Positions 35,810 through 46,509 of a stretch of DNA of 64,000 bases are shown here, in pieces (within the stretch, counting starts at the first letter, position 1; every line of letters begins with the position of its first letter). The notes below the pieces were generated by a model that saw nothing but the letters and a program-made list of their open reading frames with translations, was not told the DNA's origin and made no database searches. Origin of the DNA: Ferruginibacter albus (GTDB lineage: Bacteria; Bacteroidota; Bacteroidia; Chitinophagales; Chitinophagaceae). Location: the NCBI RefSeq assembly GCF_020042285.1, contig NZ_CP083388.1, forward strand, positions 1,886,001 through 1,950,000, written 5' to 3'. A program made the position numbers and the translations under genes.

Positions 35810-37123
35810 TTATAATGTGCCTAAGGCTTTCTGCATGTCTATTTTACTTTCTAATAATTGATACAGGGAAGTAAAATAATTAAGCTGAGCAGAGCGCAGA
35901 TCGCTTTCAGCGATGATCACATCCAAATATGTTTTTATGCCTTGTTGATATTGCAAGCGTATAACATTGTACACATCATTTGCCAATGCCACATTATCCT
36001 TTAACGAAACATACGATGCCCAATTGCCTTTATATTCTGCCAATGCAGATTGATATTGAACATTGATATTGTTCTTCAGATTCACAATATCCAGGTCAAG
36101 TATTTGTAGTTGTTGCTCAGCTTGCCTTGTTTGATATATTCTTTTTCCGCCTTGAAAGATCGGTAACGTTAATTGCAATCCCACTAAAGAGTTGGGGAAA
36201 GACTCAGCATATAATTTACTGAACTGGTTATTTAAGTAATTAAAATTATAAGCGCCGAATGCAGAAACAGTAGGCAGGTAACTCCATTTATAATATTTGA
36301 TGTTTGCTTCGTATAATTTCCGTTGTGTTTGCAGTATCTGGTATTCAATGCGGCTGTCGTAATTCACCAAAGCGCTGGTATCTGCGGCAGCATCTTTTTC
36401 TATTTGTAAGGTATCATAATATAATGTCAGCGAAGCGCTATCGGGATAACCCATTTGCTGCTTTAAATAAGCGTATTTTGCAATTACTTCCGATGCTATT
36501 TGTTTGCGTTGTGCTTTTGCATTGTTCAATGAAATGGTAGCACGCTTGTAATCTGTTTTGTCTACAATGCCGCCCTGGTATTGATTGTAGGCATCTTTCA
36601 AGCTACGTTCCAAACGGGAAATATCTTCATCTATAACATCCACTTGCTTTTGTGTTAGCAACACATCGTAATAAGCTTTGCTAACGGCAGCGATGGTGTT
36701 TATTTTATTGTTGCTTGTTTCTTGTGCAGCTTCCTTGCGTACATCACCTGCTGTTCTGTTTGCTAATAGTAAATCTTTATTGAAAATATTTTGTGTAACG
36801 CTGGCGCCTAAGCCTGACACATTATGAGTACCAGTTTGCGCATACCCGCCACTGATATAGGCCGTTTGCAGTTGAATATTATTCTGATAGGAATAATTAA
36901 GATTCAATTGTGGGAACCAATCCGCTAATTTTATCTTAACCGTTTCGTCGGTTATTTTTTCGTTAATGAGTGATTGCTGGATCTGCGGCTGATGCGTTAA
37001 CGCATATTGGATACAACTATTAATAGTAGCATCAGTCAGGAGAGAATCATTTTTGGTTTGTGAAAAGGTATTACCGTATGCAAAAATGCCGATGGTAAAT
37101 AAGAGTATTAAATTTTTCCTCAT
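35810..37123 (-). CDS. TolC-like outer-membrane efflux channel
   Basis: Outer-membrane efflux protein with a signal peptide (MRKNLILLFTIGIFAYGNTF, cleavage near FSQ) and two repeated OEP halves, the helices rich in Gln, Ala, Asn and Leu (for example ARQAEQQLQILDLD-like and YKGNWASYVSLKDN). The product has 437 residues. The frame extends upstream to 37189, but the ATG at 37123 gives a proper signal peptide. A TATCTTTG box (37139-37146, minus) fits the -7 consensus just before it. It is the first gene of the tolC-acrA-acrB-like operon. Confidence 0.9.
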   Translation of the reverse strand: MRKNLILLFTIGIFAYGNTFSQTKNDSLLTDATINSCIQYALTHQPQIQQSLINEKITDETVKIKLADWFPQLNLNYSYQNNIQLQTAYISGGYAQTGTHNVSGLGASVTQNIFNKDLLLANRTAGDVRKEAAQETSNNKINTIAAVSKAYYDVLLTQKQVDVIDEDISRLERSLKDAYNQYQGGIVDKTDYKRATISLNNAKAQRKQIASEVIAKYAYLKQQMGYPDSASLTLYYDTLQIEKDAAADTSALVNYDSRIEYQILQTQRKLYEANIKYYKWSYLPTVSAFGAYNFNYLNNQFSKLYAESFPNSLVGLQLTLPIFQGGKRIYQTRQAEQQLQILDLDIVNLKNNINVQYQSALAEYKGNWASYVSLKDNVALANDVYNVIRLQYQQGIKTYLDVIIAESDLRSAQLNYFTSLYQLLESKIDMQKALGTL

Positions 37124-37251
37124 ATTAGTTCTGAAAAGCAAAGATACCGGCAAAATTGCCTTGGTCTGATGCGTTAACAAGCTATTCACCTGTCAATGAA
37201 AAGGTTAAAGAACAATAAGACGATAAAAAAGTTCAAAACTGTTAAAAAAAC

Positions 37252-37689
37252 TTATAAACTTGAATGAACATAATCCCGCAAGTGTGTAATAGTTTCTTCT
37301 TGTGAAGAAATTATTTCCTTAATAACATCTGTCATTGAAATTATTCCGGCAATGGAATCGTTTTCAAAAACGGGTAGGTAACGAATGTTCCTGTCAGACA
37401 TTAATTGCATGCAATGTTCAATGCTGTCGGATGGTTTTATTGTTGGCAGATCGGCGGTCATGATCTGTACTGCAGTTGTCTCAACAGAAGAGCGACCTTT
37501 TAAAACAACTTTTCTTGAATAATCTCTTTCAGTCATGATTCCAAGGTATTGGTCATCGTCCATAACTACTACGGAACCGATGTTTCTTTCTGCCATCATC
37601 TTTAATGCAGTAATAACGGGAGTATCGGGAGATACGGTAATAATTCCTACGGCTTTGTGACGCATGATAGCTGCTACATTTTTATTCAT
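37252..37689 (-). CDS. CBS-pair domain protein
   Basis: The 145-residue cytoplasmic protein is made of two CBS domains (about residues 8-62 with GSVVVMDDDQYLGIMTERD, and 73-130 with RYLPVFENDSIAGIISMTDV). Such stand-alone pairs bind adenine nucleotides and act as energy or signal sensors. The frame could start at 37710, but the ATG at 37689 gives the usual N-terminus. It is near the efflux operon on the same strand, with a 128-bp gap and no evident functional link. Confidence 0.88.
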   Translation of the reverse strand: MNKNVAAIMRHKAVGIITVSPDTPVITALKMMAERNIGSVVVMDDDQYLGIMTERDYSRKVVLKGRSSVETTAVQIMTADLPTIKPSDSIEHCMQLMSDRNIRYLPVFENDSIAGIISMTDVIKEIISSQEETITHLRDYVHSSL

Positions 37690-37756
37690 ATTGTAAGTTT
37701 TGATGAACAATCGTGTAAAGTAAAATACAATTTTTTTGCCGAAAAACTAAATAAGT

Positions 37757-37788
37757 TTTGGGATGAAAACATTCTAATGTTACTTTTG
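37757..37788 (+). promoter_or_regulatory. Promoter of tRNA-Ser
   Basis: TTTG (37757-37760), 20 bp, then TACTTTTG (37781-37788): an exact match to the Bacteroidota promoter. The -7 box ends 4 bp before the mature tRNA start, so the 5' leader is very short. Confidence 0.75.
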
Positions 37789-37792
37789 CGCC

Positions 37793-37877
37793 GGAGAGAT
37801 GGCAGAGCGGTCGAATGCGGCGGTCTTGAAAACCGTTGACTGTCACAGGTCCGGGGGTTCGAATCCCTCTCTCTCCG
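37793..37877 (+). tRNA. tRNA-Ser(TGA)
   Basis: Acceptor arms GGAGAGA (37793-37799) and TCTCTCC (37870-37876) pair fully. The anticodon loop CTTGAAA has anticodon TGA at 37827-37829, a long variable arm follows as in class II tRNAs, and the T loop TTCGAAT is intact. CCA is not encoded. It reads UCA and, by wobble, other UCN serine codons. Confidence 0.97.
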
Positions 37878-37890
37878 CAACTTTAAATTA

Positions 37891-37928
37891 AAAATGCCTT
37901 GTAAGTTTCTCATTTGCAAGGCATTTTT
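37891..37928. terminator. Hairpin terminator after tRNA-Ser and after the T9SS gene
   Basis: Arms AAAATGCCTTG (37891-37901) and CAAGGCATTTTT (37917-37928) form a bidirectional terminator. It serves the tRNA on the plus strand and the convergent surface-protein gene on the minus strand. Confidence 0.8.
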
Positions 37929-37948
37929 AATTATACTTATTATAAAAT

Positions 37949-40267
37949 TTAATATACTAATTTCAGGTTTGTCTTTGTTTTATCAGGTTTTACAACTTCC
38001 AATACATAAATTCCTTTCGATAGATTTGTAACCGGGCTTATTAATTCCCATCTGTTTCCTCCTGAATGTTCTATGTCTTTTACAACCAATACCTGTCCAA
38101 CACTGCTTAATAATCTAATTTGATATTGCCCAGCAGGCATATCGGTAAATTGTACTCCAATACCTGCACTTGTAATAGGATTGGGGTTGGCAGCTATTCC
38201 GGCTGCAAAATCTCCCACACTTACTCTTACCACCTGGCTGTATTCAATATTTCCATTAACGCTTATTGCTTTAATGCGGTAGTAAAAATATTTTTCATTG
38301 GTTATAGCCAGATCTGTCCAATTATAGGTAGCAGTAACATTGTTATTGGATGATTGTGTTTCTTCTTTTGTAAACTCAACTCCATTGGTAGATCTTTCTA
38401 TTTCGTATTGTTGAATATTCAATTGATTTTCCACTGCCCATTGCAGGTTTATATTCGCACCTTCTTTCCATGCCTTTATATTGAGGAATGTAACAGGCAC
38501 TGTTCCTGAAGTAAACACCACAGCAAAACGATTCGTTAACTGCGATGCCGCATTGGTATCTACAGAAAAATTAACCTTAGTGGTTGTGTTCAGATCAATA
38601 GGTGTGTTGGTGCCATTGTAGCTGTCTTGTAAAAAAGCCTGCAGCTTTGGATCATTTAAATGATCGGGTGTAAATGCAAATTGATATTCCCTGTTGGTGG
38701 CTCTCACCAGTTTTAAAAATAAAGTGTCGGTACTTCCAATAGCCGGACGTTTTTCTATTGAAAGTGTTTTGCCATCTCTCAAAAATGAAAGGGTTTCATT
38801 GGAGTTGGGAAATTTAAGTGCATCTTCATAATCAACAGTTCCATTATAGGAATTATTAAAGACGGCGGTTGAGCCATCTGCCAATACCGTGCTATTATCC
38901 GGTTGCAATAAATTCAAAGAAACATGCAAGGATGCGGTGTTGGTAGCAGATACAGCTTCATTGTCGGATAATTTACTGGTTTCATGAAAAATAACAGAAG
39001 CAGGTAATGAATCTGTTGCTTCAACAAAAAATGATTCGCCAGAATGGATAACTCCCAATTGACTTCCGCTGTTTAATGAAGAAATGAAATTGCCTGTATT
39101 ATCGGCATCATCATAGGTAACGTATCCGCCTACCTGGTTTAAAGAGGGATCCCAAACCGTAAAACGTTTCACCACGTTGGCAGAAACACTCGCACGACTA
39201 AAATTAACAGGCGAATAATAAGGGTTGCCGATCATATTGAAAGCCCTGCTGCTTGGCAGCGAATGCGCAACAAAATGAAAAGTTTGATCGCCGGTCTGTA
39301 AAAAACCATTGCAACTTAAAACAGTACTGTTGCTATTGGGAAGCGTTAAGTTATCAGGGTTTCTGTCTCCTCTTACAAAAATAAAATAGGTCTTGTTATC
39401 TGCATTTCCGTTGTTGCCTGTAAGCATAGTATGCTTGGTATCTGTTACAACTTCTAAAACCTGTGTATTGATATCAAAAGATTTTAAAGACGAATTATTA
39501 TTTACTCCCATGTCCAAACCATTGTCTACTGTAGCACCAGGACCGGTAATAAATGTTCCTTGACCAGGAACATATACACCTCCGTTTTGCCAGTTATCAT
39601 AAATAGAACCTGCATTACTTAATGCAACGGTTGTTAAATACCATGCTCTACGGCAAGCAAATTGTTTTTTTACGATCACTTTTCCCTGAATGGAATTTCC
39701 ACTGTTTGCACCGCCATTTGTAAGATCGCCAATAACAGTTGTAGGAGCGGTAGCCAATGTATCTGACCATATCACTAAATTATTACCTGTATTTAAAACA
39801 GCATTGTTGATATTGGCAAAATTCAATTTGCCGGTAATGTATAAAGAGTCGGAAAGAGTTACACTGGGATTAGCAACAATAAGGTTCTTTATCTTTTTAT
39901 TTGAAAACAAATTTCCATTGATTGTTTGAGGATCACTTCCATTTAATTCAAGCGTGCCGTCTGTTATATTAAATGATCCGCCATTGTTACTAATACTACC
40001 GCTGACCTGTAATGTACCGTTAACGCTAAAAGAAGCATCAATGTCAATTTTAATATTTTTTACCGCTGTTATCAATTCTTTCGGAATAGCAGGATAATGT
40101 GGAATATCTGCTCTTATTTCTATATCTGTATTTTTATCAGGTATTATTGCGGGTTGCCAGTTTTGAATATTATTCCAATCGGAACTTGTACCACCCATCC
40201 AAAACGTTTGTGCGTATTCTTTTATTCCCCATAATGAGAAAATAAAAAAGAGTAATATTTTTTTCAT
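37949..40267 (-). CDS. T9SS-exported surface protein with type A sorting domain
   Basis: The 772-residue protein has a signal peptide (MKKILLFFIFSLWGIKEYAQ), a repetitive beta-rich body (FWMGGTSSDWNNIQNW; NG/TL repeats to about residue 190), a conserved central region (CRRAWYLTT, YFIFVRGDRNP) and a fibronectin-like part (about 600-690). At the C-terminus is a type IX sorting domain (about 690-772: NPNPITSAG near its start, GIYVLEV near its end). It is exported and fixed to the cell surface by T9SS. It is a paralogue of the gene at 49908-52115 in layout and in many segments. The exact role is unknown, likely adhesion or matrix. Confidence 0.85.
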   Translation of the reverse strand: MKKILLFFIFSLWGIKEYAQTFWMGGTSSDWNNIQNWQPAIIPDKNTDIEIRADIPHYPAIPKELITAVKNIKIDIDASFSVNGTLQVSGSISNNGGSFNITDGTLELNGSDPQTINGNLFSNKKIKNLIVANPSVTLSDSLYITGKLNFANINNAVLNTGNNLVIWSDTLATAPTTVIGDLTNGGANSGNSIQGKVIVKKQFACRRAWYLTTVALSNAGSIYDNWQNGGVYVPGQGTFITGPGATVDNGLDMGVNNNSSLKSFDINTQVLEVVTDTKHTMLTGNNGNADNKTYFIFVRGDRNPDNLTLPNSNSTVLSCNGFLQTGDQTFHFVAHSLPSSRAFNMIGNPYYSPVNFSRASVSANVVKRFTVWDPSLNQVGGYVTYDDADNTGNFISSLNSGSQLGVIHSGESFFVEATDSLPASVIFHETSKLSDNEAVSATNTASLHVSLNLLQPDNSTVLADGSTAVFNNSYNGTVDYEDALKFPNSNETLSFLRDGKTLSIEKRPAIGSTDTLFLKLVRATNREYQFAFTPDHLNDPKLQAFLQDSYNGTNTPIDLNTTTKVNFSVDTNAASQLTNRFAVVFTSGTVPVTFLNIKAWKEGANINLQWAVENQLNIQQYEIERSTNGVEFTKEETQSSNNNVTATYNWTDLAITNEKYFYYRIKAISVNGNIEYSQVVRVSVGDFAAGIAANPNPITSAGIGVQFTDMPAGQYQIRLLSSVGQVLVVKDIEHSGGNRWELISPVTNLSKGIYVLEVVKPDKTKTNLKLVY

Positions 40268-40522
40268 AGTTCACTATTTTATGCTTTAAGCGATTTGTTA
40301 AAATTGTTTAAGCATATAGTACATTATCTATGCCTGTTTTATTTTATGGTTGATAATTGCAAAGTCTTGCTGGAGAAGGCTGTAAATGCTTTGAATAAAA
40401 TTATTTAGTGGAAAAAATTGCCTTACAATGTAGAAATACTGTCTCAACAAAAATGGCATAATGTTAAATAAAAATCATCTCAAGAACTATAGAATTGTTG
40501 ACAGCAAAAGCCAGTGTATTTT
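40268..40522. other. Intergenic region without recognised features
   Basis: AT-rich gap of 255 bp between two co-directional surface genes. No exact TAnnTTTG box and no good hairpin on either strand. Confidence 0.4.
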
Positions 40523-41554
40523 TTAAAACCTTGGGCATCTTACAGCATCTTTGCTGGAGTTATGATCAAAATACTTTTGATACGTCAATCCCATTTCAAA
40601 GGCACCTTTTGTATCGCTTGCCTGTGGTAAGCCTGAGATATTAATATCATAACTAACGGAAACGGATAATGGCAATGCAGATAGTTTTACAACTGGTATG
40701 ATGGCATCCTGCAAACGCCAGTAAGCGCCACCTTCAATAAGATATTTAGGATTGTCAATATCATCTAATTTTTTAGTTAATGATAGCCCTGCGATCAATT
40801 CATTGCCGAGGCCTTGCGTAGAATAATCTCCCTGAAAAGTAAGGTAAGAATCGGCTGTAGTGCTTAATCTTATACCTGCAGAATAAACCCATTTAGGATC
40901 AACTTCAATCGCAGGATTGGAGTAAAAAGAAATGTTGGAAGGCTTGGTGAAATGATGATATGCAATAGCAGCATACATATTGTTGTCTTTGTTTTCTCCG
41001 ATCTGTGAATTAAAACTCATTCCGGTGCTTCCATCAAAATAACTATACGAATTAGTTGTAAATGCTTCCCCATCAAAGGAACCTTCGTTGTAATTGCTTC
41101 CATCATATTGATTATCGGTGATCACTTTACTTCTGTCTAGATTTCTTTGTACAATGCCGGCCATAAATCCAAGCGATAAATACATATTCCTTTCTTCACT
41201 TAAAGATTTGTGATAGTTGATCACCGGAAGAACATGGGTAGATGAAAGCGCTATGGTTCCTGCACGGTCGTATAATATTTCTCCGCCAATGGTGATAAAA
41301 TCTGCATGCTTGCCTATAGGCAATTTAAATTCACCGCTCAACGAACCTGTTTGATAAGGAGTGGTTACGCTTTGCCATTGATTACGATATACAAATTGCA
41401 GTCGCATGTCTCCTGAAAATATGCCTGCTAATGCAGGGTTTCGTAATAATGGCGTTTCAAAAAACTGAGAAAAATGTATGTCTTGTGCTATGCTGTTAAT
41501 ACTAAACAGCAACAAGAAAAAAATATTTTTTAGTAAAGTAAATGTCTGTTTCAT
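40523..41554 (-). CDS. PorP/SprF family outer-membrane protein
   Basis: Barrel-type outer-membrane protein of 343 residues with signal peptide (cleavage near SIAQ) and the family start QDIHFSQFFETPLLRNPALAG. PorP/SprF proteins work with T9SS and are needed for attaching or moving large adhesins (SprF pairs with SprB in gliding). It follows the giant PKD protein gene with only an 11-bp gap, the usual order for such pairs, so it most likely handles that protein. Start ATG at 41554. Confidence 0.93.
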   Translation of the reverse strand: MKQTFTLLKNIFFLLLFSINSIAQDIHFSQFFETPLLRNPALAGIFSGDMRLQFVYRNQWQSVTTPYQTGSLSGEFKLPIGKHADFITIGGEILYDRAGTIALSSTHVLPVINYHKSLSEERNMYLSLGFMAGIVQRNLDRSKVITDNQYDGSNYNEGSFDGEAFTTNSYSYFDGSTGMSFNSQIGENKDNNMYAAIAYHHFTKPSNISFYSNPAIEVDPKWVYSAGIRLSTTADSYLTFQGDYSTQGLGNELIAGLSLTKKLDDIDNPKYLIEGGAYWRLQDAIIPVVKLSALPLSVSVSYDINISGLPQASDTKGAFEMGLTYQKYFDHNSSKDAVRCPRF

Positions 41555-41565
41555 AATGCGTCAGT

Positions 41566-44500
41566 TTATCGAATTAAAGCAATATCTCCTCTAAAGGTGG
41601 ATATGTAATTATTGTTACAAATAACTTCGATCACATAAGTATATACATCTGTGCTCGCCTGTTGGCCATTGAATCTTCCATCCCAGCCCATGGTGGCAGA
41701 GTTGGCAGAAAAGTTAGTGCGTTGAAATACCATTTGTCCCCAACGGTTAAATATTCTCATAGATTGAATAAGGTAAATATCCTTTCCCCTTGGATAGAAA
41801 TAATCATTCATACCATCATTATTAGGGGAGAATGTATTGGGAATAAAAATGCTTACCTGGCAAGGATAATTTACCGCTACATCATCTTTTACAGAACAAC
41901 CGGCACGGTTGGTAACTGTAACAGAATAATTGGTACTTGTTTGAGGCATAGCAACCGGGTTAGGACAATCGGCGCAACTTAAACCCGCTGCAGGGCTCCA
42001 TTGCCAGCTTACAATATCGCCTGAATATACAGGCGTAAGCGAAGTAGTAGCGCCAAAGGAAATATTTTTATCCTGTCCTGCATTTACAACGGGGTAAGCA
42101 GAAACAGCGATGGTAACGGAGGCAGAATCTGAAAAACAATGAGCATCATCTGTTCCTATCACTTTGTAAACCGTGTTTTCCATTGGTGTTGCAATAGGAT
42201 CGTTAATAAACGTATTGTTTAAGGATGCGGAAGGATACCAGTTGTATATATCAGCACCGTCAGCCGATAAATTCACAGAACTTCCCTGGCAAATAGAATC
42301 TGAAATAGGCGTAACTGTTAGTTTGATCGGTTTTTTAACAGTAATAGAAACAGAATCTGTAGTTATACAACCGTAAGCATTTTTACCTGTCACATAATAG
42401 GTAATATTGTCGGCAGGAGTGGCAATTGGATCTTCGCAAGAAGAACAACTTAAATATAAAGATGGGAACCATGAATAGCTATCAGCGCCGGTTGGCTGTA
42501 ACGTAATTTTATTGTTAAGACAAACGATGGCATCTTTTCCTGCACTTGTAGCAGGTAGTGGATTTACAGTCACTAAAGTGTTGGTGGTATCTGCACAGCC
42601 ATTTGTATTATATATGATCATTTGTAAAGGAAAGCTTCCGGCAGAAGGATATATTTGTTTAGGAGGATCCTGCAAAAGAGATGTATTGCCATTTCCAAAT
42701 TTCCAATGCCATGCAATAACAGAGCTATCAGGATTTGTCCAATTACCGGTTAAACTTAAAAAATCATTGATACATATAGTAGTATTACCAACAATAGTTG
42801 CCGAAGGACCATATACATGTACGTAGTTATTTTTAGTTAGTGTATCTGAGCAGCCATCTGTAGTGGTTACAATAAGACGTACGGAATAATTTCCCCGGTT
42901 TGCATAAACGTGTGATGGTTGCTGCGACGCTGAAAAATTTCCATCTCCAAAATTCCAATTATATGTTTTAATAACACTATTGCTTTTGGTAGAGTCTGTT
43001 AGTGTAATTGTTTTTTTGAAGCAACTAAAAGAATCAGGTGAACCAAAGTTTACTATACTTTTTGTTACATGGATAACATTATCTCCTGTTAATGGGATCT
43101 GGCAACCTTTTAAATTTGTAAGAATTACTTTAGGTTTAAAATCTCCTGCAGATAAATAGGTATAGCTAATACTTGAATCCTGCGTTTCAATAGTATTACC
43201 ATCTCCGAAATCCCAGAAATAATTCAATACACTTTCTGTTGTAACCTTAAAATCTACTTTTACCTGCGAACATCCCGATAATGGCTTGTAACTAAAAACT
43301 GCATTAGAAGAATAGAGTATGATATTTCTTTTAAAACTATCCACGCAACCGCCCGGTAATGTGGCATATAATGTTGCCGTATATTTTCCCGGAATTGAAT
43401 AGTAATGTATGGGATCTTTTAAACTGGAAGCGCTTCCATCACCAAAATCCCATTTTAACCCACGATAATTTTGTGATGTATTGGTAAAGATCACTTCAAA
43501 AGGAGAACAGGAGCCGATAGAATCGTTTATGTTAAAACCGGACTTTGGAATGCTGATGCGAATAAAATTGCTTCTTTCAATTGAATCTGTACAGCCCCTG
43601 TAATCAGTAACTGTCAACTTAACCGAATATAAACCGATTGAAGGATAGGAAGTGTTTACAGAATCAGATGTTGCGACATTGTCATTGCCTAACTGCCATG
43701 CATAAACTAGATTATCTCCTTGAGAAATACTTTTAAATCCAACATTACTTCCAATGCATGCCAATGTATCAGGAGAATCAAAATCAGCAACAGGACTGTT
43801 TATAACAACAGGCTTGTCAATACTGGCTGTATCAAAACAGCCGATAGCATCTGTTATTTTTAGCAATACATTAAAACTGCCATTCTTATAGAATGTGTGC
43901 GTAAATGGTGGCGCATTCAAATTCTCAATAACGCTATCGCCATAATTCCATTGCCAGTTACTGATCGGATGATTGTTGTCTGCTGTTGAATTATCGGTGA
44001 ATAATACATTTAATCCTTTGCAACCAGTTACGGTAGATGCAGTAAAAGCTGCAACAGGACCGATGGCTGTGATATAGTTGGTTTTTGTAATGCTGTCTTC
44101 GCATCCATTAATATCTGTAATAACCAGCTTTACTGAATAGGTGCCTGACTGGGTGTATGCATGCGTAATAGAATTTGTGGAAGAACTAGTGCTGCTACTA
44201 TCTCCAAAATAAAATGTGTAATTAGTAATATTGGCTTTATTGCTATTGATAACATTAAATGCTATCGGAGCATTTTTACAAACAGTATCTTTTGGGGTAT
44301 TAAAATCAGCATGTTCGTTTACCAATTTTATTGTTGCTGATTTTTGATTGTCACACGTTCCATTGCTTGTACTTAATGTAACCGTATAATTTCCTAATGA
44401 AGAGTATATGTGAGTTGGATTTTGTTCGGTAGATGTATTTCCATCTCCAAAATTCCAAAGCCAGGATTGAGGTTGAATAGAACTGTCTGCAAAAGATACA

Positions 44501-46362
44501 TGTGTTTTATCTATGCAGTCAAATACAGCAGCAAATTTGGCTGTTGGCGGCAAAATGGTGACTGTGCCTGTTTTATTAGTGCCACAACCGCTGCTTTTGG
44601 CAGTAAGTGTTACAGTATAAGTGCCGCTTGCTTCGTAAGCATGCGTTGGATTTTGTTGTACAGAAGAAGAGCCGTCACCAAATTGCCATGACCATTCATC
44701 GGCAGCTATAGATTGATCTGTAAACTGTATATCCTTAGCAACGCATTGTGAAACGGTAGAAGATGTAAAATTAACAGAAGTAGGTGTGCCTACTTTAACG
44801 CCGGGTCTGCTTATTACAGAATCAGAACATCCATCATTAGTGGTATAATAAAGTTTGATATCATACTTGCCGGTATCGCTATAAGTATGTTGTGGTTGTG
44901 CAGTTGTTGCGGTAATACCATCTCCAAAATCCCATAAATAAGAAGCAACACCTTTTGCATTAATAATATTGGCACTTGCTTTATAAGTAAAAGGATTGCA
45001 TCCCCCTGCAGGTAAACCAGGGATAGCAGCTTTTGGAGCCGCAATTTTAATGTAGCTTTTTTTGGTGGCAGAAGAAGTGCAACCTGCTCCATTGGTAACG
45101 GTAAGTGAAACTGTATAATTATTTATCGTTGTGTAAGTGTGTGACGGGTTTTTGTCTGTAGATGCGGTGCCATCTCCAAAATTCCATGACCAATTTACAC
45201 TACCATTGGTAAGGTCTGTGAACTGAGTAGTAAAAGGCGCTTTACAATTTAAAGAATCAGAAGCGTGAAAATTGATTGACGGAGGAGCAACGACATTTAC
45301 TTTTTTTGTAACAGAGTCTTTACATACTCCGTAGTTGTTTACAAGTTTAACATTGTAAACAGCAGGAACAGTCCATGTTTTGGTAACATCAAGGGTTGTA
45401 AAAGAAGAATCTGCCACATCCCAGTAAAAGGAAAGAGGAGCAGGAGATGAGTTGTTTTTTAAAATAGAGGTGCCTCCTAAACAAACACTATCAGGTGTTG
45501 TGAAATCTGTTTGATAATTTCTTATTAAAATACTGTCTTGCTTGTACAAGGTATCTGTACAGCCAGCAGTACTATTTACAATTAATCGGACAGAATATTG
45601 GCCACCTGCCGCATAAATATGTTTTGGATCGACCTCGTTGGAAACGCCGCCATCGCCAAAACTCCATTGATACGATAATTGCGACGGACCTGTTGAAAGA
45701 TTGGAAAAGCTGATCGTTTCAGGAGCGTGGCAACGTTCCGGTGTTGAATTTTCGAAATTTGGTATTACGCCATCTGTTACCTGTATGTATTGTGTTTTGC
45801 TGATAACTTTAGTACATCCATTATTGTTAGTTACTTTTAAAGTGACCGAATAATTGCCACTCACGGTATAAGCATGAGCAGGATTTTCATCTGTTGAAAT
45901 ATTGCCATCTCCCAGATCCCAGTACCACTGAGACAAACTTCCCGAACCAGCAACGGATTTATCTGAAAAATTGACTCTAAGGGGAAAACAGCCGGTTGTT
46001 TTTGATACTGAAAAATCTGCACCCGGGTTTGCCAAAACAGTTATAAAACCAACTTTGATAACTGAATCTTTGCCGGATGCACTGCTTATTTTTAATTTAA
46101 CAGTATAAGTGCCTGCATTAAAATAAGCAGTAGAAGGGTTTTGATTTTTGGATATAGAACCATTTCCTAAATCCCATTGCCAGGCTGTAGGGGCACCGGT
46201 TGATAAATCCTGAAAGTTTACTGTTAATGGAACACAGCCTTTTAATGTGGTAGCGGTAAAATTCGCTTTAAGCTGGGCATTAACAGGTAAGTAGCTTGCA
46301 AAAAATAATATCGAATAAATAATTGCCGGTCTGTCTATCTTGTTTCGTAAATGTAGCTTCAT
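41566..46362 (-). CDS. Giant PKD-repeat surface protein with gliding-type (CHU_C) C-terminus
   Basis: The 1598-residue exported protein has a signal peptide ending at VNAQ and about 15 PKD or PKD-like repeats, seen by WxWxFGDG-type turns (for example WQWDLGNGS, WSWNFGDGT, YFWDFGDGN, WHWKFGNGN). Three SprB-like or Ig-type modules follow (SWFPSLYLSC, NWYPSASLNN, WQWSPAAGLSC). The end (about 1490-1598) is the gliding-motility-associated domain with IFIPNTFSPNNDGMNDYF and RIFNRWGQMVFQ, a T9SS type B sorting signal. It should be exported by T9SS, with the downstream PorP/SprF partner. The likely function is adhesion or gliding. Confidence 0.93.
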   Translation of the reverse strand: MKLHLRNKIDRPAIIYSILFFASYLPVNAQLKANFTATTLKGCVPLTVNFQDLSTGAPTAWQWDLGNGSISKNQNPSTAYFNAGTYTVKLKISSASGKDSVIKVGFITVLANPGADFSVSKTTGCFPLRVNFSDKSVAGSGSLSQWYWDLGDGNISTDENPAHAYTVSGNYSVTLKVTNNNGCTKVISKTQYIQVTDGVIPNFENSTPERCHAPETISFSNLSTGPSQLSYQWSFGDGGVSNEVDPKHIYAAGGQYSVRLIVNSTAGCTDTLYKQDSILIRNYQTDFTTPDSVCLGGTSILKNNSSPAPLSFYWDVADSSFTTLDVTKTWTVPAVYNVKLVNNYGVCKDSVTKKVNVVAPPSINFHASDSLNCKAPFTTQFTDLTNGSVNWSWNFGDGTASTDKNPSHTYTTINNYTVSLTVTNGAGCTSSATKKSYIKIAAPKAAIPGLPAGGCNPFTYKASANIINAKGVASYLWDFGDGITATTAQPQHTYSDTGKYDIKLYYTTNDGCSDSVISRPGVKVGTPTSVNFTSSTVSQCVAKDIQFTDQSIAADEWSWQFGDGSSSVQQNPTHAYEASGTYTVTLTAKSSGCGTNKTGTVTILPPTAKFAAVFDCIDKTHVSFADSSIQPQSWLWNFGDGNTSTEQNPTHIYSSLGNYTVTLSTSNGTCDNQKSATIKLVNEHADFNTPKDTVCKNAPIAFNVINSNKANITNYTFYFGDSSSTSSSTNSITHAYTQSGTYSVKLVITDINGCEDSITKTNYITAIGPVAAFTASTVTGCKGLNVLFTDNSTADNNHPISNWQWNYGDSVIENLNAPPFTHTFYKNGSFNVLLKITDAIGCFDTASIDKPVVINSPVADFDSPDTLACIGSNVGFKSISQGDNLVYAWQLGNDNVATSDSVNTSYPSIGLYSVKLTVTDYRGCTDSIERSNFIRISIPKSGFNINDSIGSCSPFEVIFTNTSQNYRGLKWDFGDGSASSLKDPIHYYSIPGKYTATLYATLPGGCVDSFKRNIILYSSNAVFSYKPLSGCSQVKVDFKVTTESVLNYFWDFGDGNTIETQDSSISYTYLSAGDFKPKVILTNLKGCQIPLTGDNVIHVTKSIVNFGSPDSFSCFKKTITLTDSTKSNSVIKTYNWNFGDGNFSASQQPSHVYANRGNYSVRLIVTTTDGCSDTLTKNNYVHVYGPSATIVGNTTICINDFLSLTGNWTNPDSSVIAWHWKFGNGNTSLLQDPPKQIYPSAGSFPLQMIIYNTNGCADTTNTLVTVNPLPATSAGKDAIVCLNNKITLQPTGADSYSWFPSLYLSCSSCEDPIATPADNITYYVTGKNAYGCITTDSVSITVKKPIKLTVTPISDSICQGSSVNLSADGADIYNWYPSASLNNTFINDPIATPMENTVYKVIGTDDAHCFSDSASVTIAVSAYPVVNAGQDKNISFGATTSLTPVYSGDIVSWQWSPAAGLSCADCPNPVAMPQTSTNYSVTVTNRAGCSVKDDVAVNYPCQVSIFIPNTFSPNNDGMNDYFYPRGKDIYLIQSMRIFNRWGQMVFQRTNFSANSATMGWDGRFNGQQASTDVYTYVIEVICNNNYISTFRGDIALIR

Positions 46363-46509
46363 TCGCTTTGTGTATTAATGATTCAATACGATTGGTACTT
46401 TGGGAAATCAGCTATGTGTTAAAGAAATCAAAACAAATGCCAACAATAAATAAAGACGAAATGGGGAAAAACATCTTCTATATCTGTGTAATTTTATTCT
46501 TCTTTTAAA